Part shown: positions 58,805 to 64,000 of the stretch, piece after piece
Position numbering within the stretch: the first letter of the stretch is position 1
Layout of the letters: every line of letters begins with the position of its first letter
Source: CAYMQB01 sp964392665
Lineage (GTDB): Bacteria; Hydrothermota; E44-bin80
Direction: 5' to 3'
DNA: 64,000 nt
Assembly (NCBI GenBank): GCA_964392665.1
Contig: CAYMQB010000011.1
Coordinates: 1-64,000, forward strand
Translations under genes and position numbers: made by a program
Notes under the pieces: generated by a model
The model's database searches: none
Seen by the model: the letters and a program-made list of their open reading frames with translations, nothing else
What the model was told of the DNA's origin: nothing

Positions 58805-59485
58805 TCAACGTTTCCCCGGTTCTCTCTTCTGCTTTTTTATCAGTCCTCTCACTATGCAGAGGGGTGTCATTTCTTTGCCCTGCCCCATAGGGTTTATCTT
58901 CATTATTTCCTGAAGTTTTTTTACAGGTATTGCACCGGAATTACCTACGACCCAGGAGCCGCCTATGTCGTTTATGTCCATAACGGCGAATTCCGTTTGA
59001 AAATGTTTTTTAAGTTTTTGTGCAACAGAATCGGGTTTTTTTGGACCAAGAATAACACACCTGTTAAAAGGTTCTACAGGTGTTGTGTGTGCTGCGTCGA
59101 TCATTGCTGCTTGTTTTCCTGCAATTCTGTAAAAGATACCGTGCACGCCGAACGGCTTTGTAACTGCCGAAAAGATGGCAGCGATAAGAATTCTTAAGAC
59201 TCCTGATTCGTTTATAGCACACTGCATACTCTCCGGACTTCTGAGTCCCACACCATACGGGACTTTTGCTACGAATCTCCAGAGTATCTTTGCAATGAAT
59301 CCGAGCTCTATTTTGTCCTCTGGTATTGCTCTTGCCTGGGTTATGGCAAGTGCACTTTCTGCAATAACGACTATGTCATCTTTCTGCAAGAAGGTTTTTG
59401 CATAAATTTCAATAATATCTTCAATGTCGTCATTTTCGGTTAAAAGTTTGGTTTTGACAGGCATGAGCGATATTTCAGTCTTCAT
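58805..59485 (-). CDS. Coenzyme F420:glutamate ligase-domain protein (CofE-like)
   Basis: 226 residues of the CofE fold: PVKTKLLTENDDIEDII, DIVVIAESALAITQARAIP, ESGVLRILIAAIFSAVTK and DINDIGGSWVVGNSGAIP. CofE adds glutamates to F420-0, but no other F420 gene is seen in the window. The domain also occurs in bacteria without F420, so the true substrate is open. ATG 59485 overlaps the scpB end. The basic tail (KKQKREPGKR) runs into the repeat copy E and may be a read-through extension. Confidence 0.8.
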   Translation of the reverse strand: MKTEISLMPVKTKLLTENDDIEDIIEIYAKTFLQKDDIVVIAESALAITQARAIPEDKIELGFIAKILWRFVAKVPYGVGLRSPESMQCAINESGVLRILIAAIFSAVTKPFGVHGIFYRIAGKQAAMIDAAHTTPVEPFNRCVILGPKKPDSVAQKLKKHFQTEFAVMDINDIGGSWVVGNSGAIPVKKLQEIMKINPMGQGKEMTPLCIVRGLIKKQKREPGKR

Positions 59486-60074
59486 TATTTTCAATGCTTA
59501 TATTGCTTTCATCCACAGCACCTTCCGCGGTTTCCTCTTTCTTTGTATCAAATTCCTTGCCGAATTTGTCATAAAGGTTTTTTAGTTCCTTTTTGTCAGA
59601 GATATGAAAGTATTTCATAAACTCCGGCGTTGTTGAGTATACAAGCGGTCTACCCGGGGAGTGCAATCTGCCTGTTATCTTCAACAGTTCGATATCGACA
59701 AGATGCTTTATTACGCCCTCACTTGATATACCTCTTACCGATTCTATCTCAGGCTTTGTGACAGGTTGGAAAACCGCAACTATTGCGAGAACCTCAAGAG
59801 CTGCTCTCGAGATGTTATATTTGGTTTCCTGATCCTTGAGTTTTACCAGAAGATAATTATATTCTGGTTTTGTGAATATCTGGTAACCATCCTGGAGGTT
59901 TTCGACAAACAATCCCTTATCTGAAACATAATCTTTCTGCAGTTGACCGATAGCTTGTGTTATAAGATTTTCATCATCGACTCCTAAGATACGTTTTAAT
60001 GTGACAATCTTTACGGGTTCGGAGGACGCAAAAAGAATGACTTCTATCTTTGTCTTCAATTCTTGTAATTCCAT
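59475..60074 (-). CDS. scpB: Segregation and condensation protein B
   Basis: 199 residues with two winged-helix domains: LKTKIEVILFASSEPVKI, LQDGYQIFTKPEYNYLL, then ISRAALEVLAIVAVFQPVTKPEIESVRG and GRLHSPGRPLVYSTTPEFMKYF. A partner of ScpA and SMC in chromosome condensation. No scpA is adjacent; dprA lies upstream. An acidic C-terminal tail follows. Confidence 0.93.
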   Translation of the reverse strand: MELQELKTKIEVILFASSEPVKIVTLKRILGVDDENLITQAIGQLQKDYVSDKGLFVENLQDGYQIFTKPEYNYLLVKLKDQETKYNISRAALEVLAIVAVFQPVTKPEIESVRGISSEGVIKHLVDIELLKITGRLHSPGRPLVYSTTPEFMKYFHISDKKELKNLYDKFGKEFDTKKEETAEGAVDESNISIENNED

Positions 60075-60076
60075 AA

Positions 60077-61168
60077 TTAAATCCCTTTCCTCGCAAATCT
60101 TTTTCCAGGCAATTGTTTGACTAAACCCTTGATCTCAAGGGACATTAGTATGCTCGATATTTTCGAGGAAGGAAGTTTTAGTTCTTCGATTATGTTATCG
60201 ATCATAATAGGTGTTTCATTGAGTTTGTCAAATATCACTTTTTCACCGGCAGTGAGCTCAATTTCTTCGGTTATCGGCGGGGGTTCGAAATCCTTTCTTT
60301 TCAAGTAAGGAAACTCGGTTATGATATCGTCGGTATCTATTATAAGTTTTGCACCTTTCTGGATGAGTTTATTTGTTCCCACACTCGTCATACTTCGCGC
60401 ATCTCCGGGAACAGCAAAGACCTCTTTGCCTTGCTCCAATGCCCACTTCACGGTTGTGAATGTTCCACTCTTCAGTGTTGCTTCTATGACTACTATTCCA
60501 ATCGACATACCACTGATAAGTCTATTTCTCTGGGGAAAATTTATACCCAGCGGTTTTGTGCCAAGAGGAAATTCAGAGACAACTGCTCCATTTTTTATTA
60601 TTCTTCTCAGGAGATACTTGTTTTCCTTAGGATATATTATGTCAATCCCCGAACCCAAAAATGCTATAGTTCTTGCACCTTCTTCAAGAGCTGTCTGATG
60701 TGCGACAGTATCTATTCCCCGCGCCATACCACTAACAATAGTAAATCCCATTTGCGCAAGCGAACGGGAGAATTTTGCTGCCATTTGTTTTCCATAGTAG
60801 CTTGCCTTTCTTGAACCTACGATAGAGATCGAAAGCTGGTCATCCCTGGAAAAACTACCTTTCAAATATAGTATGGCTGGAGGATTTGGAATATCTTTTA
60901 AGGCATTTGGATAGTCCTGATCTAAAATCGTAATAACACTGATATTGTGGTCTTCGAGAGTTTTCTTGTAGCTACTCAAATCGATTTTTGAAGTTCTAAT
61001 AAGTTTGTAAAACTCCTGGAAATCGGGGATGGTTTCGAGAAATTCCTTTTCTGGTTTTTCGTAGATAAGGAATGGGTCCTTTAGAGTCTTCATTAGCGTT
61101 CTTAAAGGTTTTGCTCCAATGCCGTCAATAAGGCTAATCTTAATCCACTCTATTGTCCGTTCATCCAT
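60077..61168 (-). CDS. dprA: DNA-processing protein DprA (Smf)
   Basis: 363 residues. N-terminal HhH/SAM-like part (SLIDGIGAKPLRTLM), then the Rossmann core ISIVGSRKASYYGKQMA, VSGMARGIDTVAHQTALEEG, FLGSGIDIIYPKEN, FPLGTKPLGINFPQRNRLISG and FAVPGDARSMTSVGTNKLIQ-like. A C-terminal winged helix (DNIIEELKLPSSKISSIL) is present. It loads RecA on incoming single-stranded DNA, so natural uptake of DNA is possible. Start ATG 61168 (GAAGGT upstream) rather than 61255. Confidence 0.94.
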   Translation of the reverse strand: MDERTIEWIKISLIDGIGAKPLRTLMKTLKDPFLIYEKPEKEFLETIPDFQEFYKLIRTSKIDLSSYKKTLEDHNISVITILDQDYPNALKDIPNPPAILYLKGSFSRDDQLSISIVGSRKASYYGKQMAAKFSRSLAQMGFTIVSGMARGIDTVAHQTALEEGARTIAFLGSGIDIIYPKENKYLLRRIIKNGAVVSEFPLGTKPLGINFPQRNRLISGMSIGIVVIEATLKSGTFTTVKWALEQGKEVFAVPGDARSMTSVGTNKLIQKGAKLIIDTDDIITEFPYLKRKDFEPPPITEEIELTAGEKVIFDKLNETPIMIDNIIEELKLPSSKISSILMSLEIKGLVKQLPGKRFARKGI

Positions 61169-61169
61169 A

Positions 61170-61700
61170 CTATGCACCTTCGTCCAATATATCTTTGTAA
61201 AGGTCTGTATCGATTTTTTTAAGTTTTTCGAGAATAAACTCCTGAAAGTCTGCATCTTTCTTCGAAAGATATAATTCCACGAATTTCAGTCTATTTTTGT
61301 TTACGATAGAGATAACTGATTCTTCGGCTGCAATTCTCACCTGCTGGCTTTCATCTTCCAGGAATGAGAGTAATGGGTCAAGGCAATCGATTTCACCAAT
61401 ATGACCAAGAGTTTTGCAGACCGCTGCCCGCACAAACCAAATGCCTTGCTCTGCCTCGACTAATAATGGTTCGATTATGGGTTTTCCAGATTTAGCAAGA
61501 ATTTCGGAAACATATTTCCTTAAGTGCCAGCTTTCATTAGATAGGAGTTTTATGAGCTCTTTTTCAGCCTGTTTCCCTTTTCTTTCGATGAGTGTATTAA
61601 CTGCTCGCAGTTTTTTTCTTATATCGTTGCTTTTTAGGTCTTTCAGTATATTTTCAAGATTGTTTTTTCCGTTTGACACTGTTTCCTCCAGTTTTTTCAT
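61170..61700 (-). CDS. HEAT-repeat protein
   Basis: 176 residues of helical HEAT/PBS-lyase-type repeats: IRKKLRAVNTLIERKG, SWHLRKYVSEILAKSGKPII, IWFVRAAVCKTLGHIGEID, QQVRIAAEESVISIVNKN. A protein-binding scaffold; its partner is unknown. Its start lies 47 bases inside the obg 3' end and its stop one base before dprA, so it is translationally tied to both. Confidence 0.8.
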   Translation of the reverse strand: MKKLEETVSNGKNNLENILKDLKSNDIRKKLRAVNTLIERKGKQAEKELIKLLSNESWHLRKYVSEILAKSGKPIIEPLLVEAEQGIWFVRAAVCKTLGHIGEIDCLDPLLSFLEDESQQVRIAAEESVISIVNKNRLKFVELYLSKKDADFQEFILEKLKKIDTDLYKDILDEGA

Positions 61701-62652
61701 ATATGCTCTTGATTTCGTTGAGAAGATTCGCTATCCCAGATCCAAGTAGTGCAGATATGAAAAAGGTTTCCTGTTCGAATTTGGGTTTCTGAATTTCGCC
61801 TGTCATAAGGTCGATTTTGTTCAACGCTATAACCTTTGGGTATTTCAGAAGAACCTGATTGTAAGCTCTCAATTCGTTTATGATAGAAAAATAATCATTG
61901 ACCAATGTTTTTGAAGTGATATCGACAAGTATCAAAAGTACTTTGGTTCTTTCTATGTGTCTTAAAAATTCAAAACCAAGTCCTTTGCCAGTGGATGCAC
62001 CTTCTATAACGCCTGGTATATCTGCAAAGGTTAAACGCGTAAAATCCTCGAATTCAACCACACCGAGATTTGGGGAAAGTGTTGTAAAAGGATAATTCGC
62101 TATCTTTGGAGTTGCACTTGAGATCGATGCAAGGAATGTTGATTTGCCAGCATTAGGATAGCCAACGATTCCAATATCGGCAATGGATTTGAGTTCCAAA
62201 GTTAGTTTCCGTGTAACTCCTTTTTTGCCTTCCGTCGAATACTCGGGTACTCTGTTTCTTGATGTTGCGAAATGAACATTACCCTTACCTCCTCTACCTC
62301 CGCTTACAATTATTTTTTTTTGGTTCGCCTTAATAAGATCATAAATAACTTCGGCACGTTCATCCAATATGGTTGTTCCCGGAGGAACTTTGATTATGGC
62401 GTCCTTGCCCTTTTTCCCGTGCATTCTTTTCTTCTTTCCATTACCGCCTTTTTCGGCTTTGATAGTTGGAGTATGTCTCAGGTGGTAAAGGTTGTTAAGG
62501 TTAGAGTCAACCTTAAAAATTATGTTACCACCTTTTCCACCATCACCGCCGTCTGGTCCGCCTTTAGGAATGAATTTTTCTCTTCTAAAACTGACAGCGC
62601 CGTTGCCTCCGTTACCAGAAACCACAATCAGGCACACTTTATCGACGAACAT
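61654..62652 (-). CDS. obg: GTPase Obg/CgtA
   Basis: 332 residues. Glycine-rich Obg fold (SGNGGNGAVSFRREKF, GGPDGGDGGKGGN), then the G domain: GIVGYPNAGKSTFLASIS (G1), FTTLSPNLG, FADIPGVIEGASTGKG (G3) and ALNKIDL (G4). Acts in 50S ribosome assembly and stress control. The short C-terminus lacks the extra OCT domain. Confidence 0.96.
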   Translation of the reverse strand: MFVDKVCLIVVSGNGGNGAVSFRREKFIPKGGPDGGDGGKGGNIIFKVDSNLNNLYHLRHTPTIKAEKGGNGKKKRMHGKKGKDAIIKVPPGTTILDERAEVIYDLIKANQKKIIVSGGRGGKGNVHFATSRNRVPEYSTEGKKGVTRKLTLELKSIADIGIVGYPNAGKSTFLASISSATPKIANYPFTTLSPNLGVVEFEDFTRLTFADIPGVIEGASTGKGLGFEFLRHIERTKVLLILVDITSKTLVNDYFSIINELRAYNQVLLKYPKVIALNKIDLMTGEIQKPKFEQETFFISALLGSGIANLLNEIKSIYEKTGGNSVKRKKQS

Positions 62653-63808
62653 TCAGAATACCATTACTCAGTCTTTTGATACCTTCCGTAAGGCTTTTTA
62701 AAGGTAGCGTATAGGAAAGTCTCAAGCTTTTGTCGTCTCCGAATGCGGATCCAGGCACAAGTGCGATTTGATATTCGTCCAATAGATATTCAGCCATCTC
62801 GACGGAGTTTCTAATTTTTGCATTGTAGAACTTACTGACATTGAAGAATACGTAGAACGCTCCTTCAGGTTTTGGGAACGTCAAACCATCGATTTTAGTT
62901 AGAAGTTCAACAACCATTTTCCTTCTTTTGTCGAATTCCCGACGCATGTCTTTTGGAAATTGAGCACCTTCCTCAAGTGCTGACAATGCAGCGTATTGAG
63001 AAATGGAAGATGCGCAGGAAGTAGAATGTGCCTGTAGTTTTGTCGCTCTTTCGATTATTTCTTTAGATGCGATAGTATAACCGATTCTCCATCCTGTCAT
63101 AGAAAATGTTTTTGAAACACCGTTAATGGCTATAATCCTATTTATGGGGGAATCAAGCATTGTTCTATGCTCAGTATCCGTATAGATCAATTCATCATAT
63201 ATTTCATCAGAAATGCAGTAGATGCCTTTTTTATTTACAATTTTTGATATTTCGCTCTTAACACTCTCAGGATATATAACCCCTGTAGGATTGTTGGGAG
63301 AGTTCAAAATGAGAAGTTTGGTTTTATCTGTGATTGCCGCATCGAACGCATCGGGTGAAAGGATATAATCGGTAGTTGAAGTATCAATAAAAACGGGTTT
63401 TGCAAGAGCGAGTTTTACTATCTCAGGATAACTAACCCAGTAGGGTGACGGTATTATGACTTCATCTTCGGGATTACACAGTGTCTGCACGATGTTGAAA
63501 ATGGAATGTTTTGCACCAGAGGATACAAGGATAGAATTTATGGGAATGTCGACACCGAATTTTTTTTCATACCTTTTTGCAACTGCCTGCTTTAACGGTT
63601 TTATTCCGGAAACAGTTGTGTACTTTGTGTATCCCGAGTCAATCGCAATCTTTGCTTTTGTTTTAACAATTTCGGGTGTATCAAGGTCCGGTTCTCCTGC
63701 CGACATATTTATGATATTTTTGCCCTCTGACATGAGAAGTTTTGCCTTTGAGTTTATCTTTAAAGTTAAAGATGGTGAAACATTTTCCACTCTGTCAGCG
63801 AATTTCAT
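62639..63808 (-). CDS. Class I PLP aminotransferase (aspartate aminotransferase type)
   Basis: 389 residues. MSAGEPDLDTPEIV, SSGAKHSIFNIVQTL, SPYWVSYPE, LNSPNNPTGVIYP (PLP contacts) and GVSKTFSMTGWRIGY with the Schiff-base Lys; the Arg in LRLSYTLP binds the substrate carboxylate. Subgroup I-gamma AspC. It overlaps obg by 14 bases and follows AGGAAGGAG. The coaD stop touches its start. Confidence 0.93.
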   Translation of the reverse strand: MKFADRVENVSPSLTLKINSKAKLLMSEGKNIINMSAGEPDLDTPEIVKTKAKIAIDSGYTKYTTVSGIKPLKQAVAKRYEKKFGVDIPINSILVSSGAKHSIFNIVQTLCNPEDEVIIPSPYWVSYPEIVKLALAKPVFIDTSTTDYILSPDAFDAAITDKTKLLILNSPNNPTGVIYPESVKSEISKIVNKKGIYCISDEIYDELIYTDTEHRTMLDSPINRIIAINGVSKTFSMTGWRIGYTIASKEIIERATKLQAHSTSCASSISQYAALSALEEGAQFPKDMRREFDKRRKMVVELLTKIDGLTFPKPEGAFYVFFNVSKFYNAKIRNSVEMAEYLLDEYQIALVPGSAFGDDKSLRLSYTLPLKSLTEGIKRLSNGILNVRR

Positions 63809-64000
63809 TATTTATTCTCCTTCCTTAGCTTATGGTCGAGACGCTTTTTGACGACCGCAGGTACGAAAGCAGAAATGTCTCCGCCAACGGAAATAATTTC
63901 CTTTATTAAACTTGAACTAAGATAGGTAAATGATTCGTGGGGGACGAGGAAAACTGTTTCAACTTCGGGAGATATCTTTCTGTTCATCAGAGCCATTTGG
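63808..64000 (-). CDS. coaD: Phosphopantetheine adenylyltransferase (C-terminal part, cut by window end)
   Basis: Only the last ~63 residues are present: MALMNRKISPEVETVFLVP, SFTYLSSSLIKEIISVGGD and FVPAVVKKRL. The MNRxL and SSSxVKE motifs are those of CoaD, which makes dephospho-CoA from 4'-phosphopantetheine. The gene continues beyond base 64000. The apparent Met start at 63996 is internal to the protein. Confidence 0.88.
   Translation of the reverse strand, partial: QMALMNRKISPEVETVFLVPHESFTYLSSSLIKEIISVGGDISAFVPAVVKKRLDHKLRKENK

Overview
The window reads as a contiguous chromosomal segment of an AT-rich, Gram-negative-type anaerobic bacterium. Secreted proteins carry lipoboxes, one ends in a FlgD/type-IX-like sorting domain, and there is a DUF6029-like outer-membrane barrel, a bactofilin and a Tat component. 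This mix, with the ferredoxin/ETF/Hdr-based energy metabolism, suggests an uncultured candidate phylum at the edge of the FCB group (WOR-3/Stahlbacteria-like). The phylum is an inference; there is no rRNA gene in the window to confirm it.

Layout. 0-9.5 kb: mixed surface and housekeeping genes (secreted FlgD-domain protein, tatA, endonuclease III-like glycosylase, lipoproteins, SpoU methyltransferase, a GIY-YIG gene flanked by repeats, a sucrose-phosphate-synthase-like GT4, rpmB, a C69 dipeptidase). 9.7-23.7 kb: an electron-transfer island with a flavodoxin-like reductase, a nitroreductase, three acyl-CoA dehydrogenases, a two-CCG-domain iron-sulfur protein and EtfBA. The island ends in three genes in which one complete heterodisulfide reductase subunit HdrA is cut in two inside its middle ferredoxin domain. 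NuoE-, NuoF- and NuoG-like modules lie between the halves (HdrA(N)-NuoE, NuoF, NuoG(N)-HdrA(C)). I consider this the most interesting system here: a likely NADH/ferredoxin/ETF bifurcating or confurcating complex in which HdrA and the Nuo module are physically interlocked. 23.7-31.3 kb: PepC and M18 peptidases, a CXXC microprotein with a NapH-like ferredoxin, a TlpA-like thioredoxin and the outer-membrane barrel. 31.5-42.8 kb: a co-directional run of parA, parB, three tandem M42 aminopeptidases, an M23 peptidase, bactofilin, RNase PH, RluD-type synthase, topA and a DUF1015 gene. 42.9-52.7 kb: uspA, a CBM9-like protein, hicBA, purB, a leftward hslU-dxs-ispA-xseB run, a TPR/degenerate-GGDEF protein and tRNA-Pro. 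53-64 kb: a flavin reductase, an aminotransferase, a frameshifted methyltransferase, an IMPase, MGMT, and a leftward block of rsuA-type, cofE-like, scpB, dprA, HEAT, obg, aspartate aminotransferase and coaD (cut by the window end).

Two genome-wide habits stand out. First, at least six promoters of the form TTGACA-N17-TAnnnn end only 6-7 bases before an ATG that has no Shine-Dalgarno site. They imply leaderless mRNAs beside ordinary genes with strong GGAGG sites. Second, long non-coding spacers (14.8, 16.5, 18.5, 52.7 and 58.4 kb) hold one degenerate purine-rich repeat family. Two copies are a 192-bp inverted pair with a single mismatch, and all five copies read in the direction of their flanking genes. 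Several short palindromic REP/MITE-like repeats also occur. A few genes seem to lack any ATG/GTG/TTG ahead of their conserved N-terminus.
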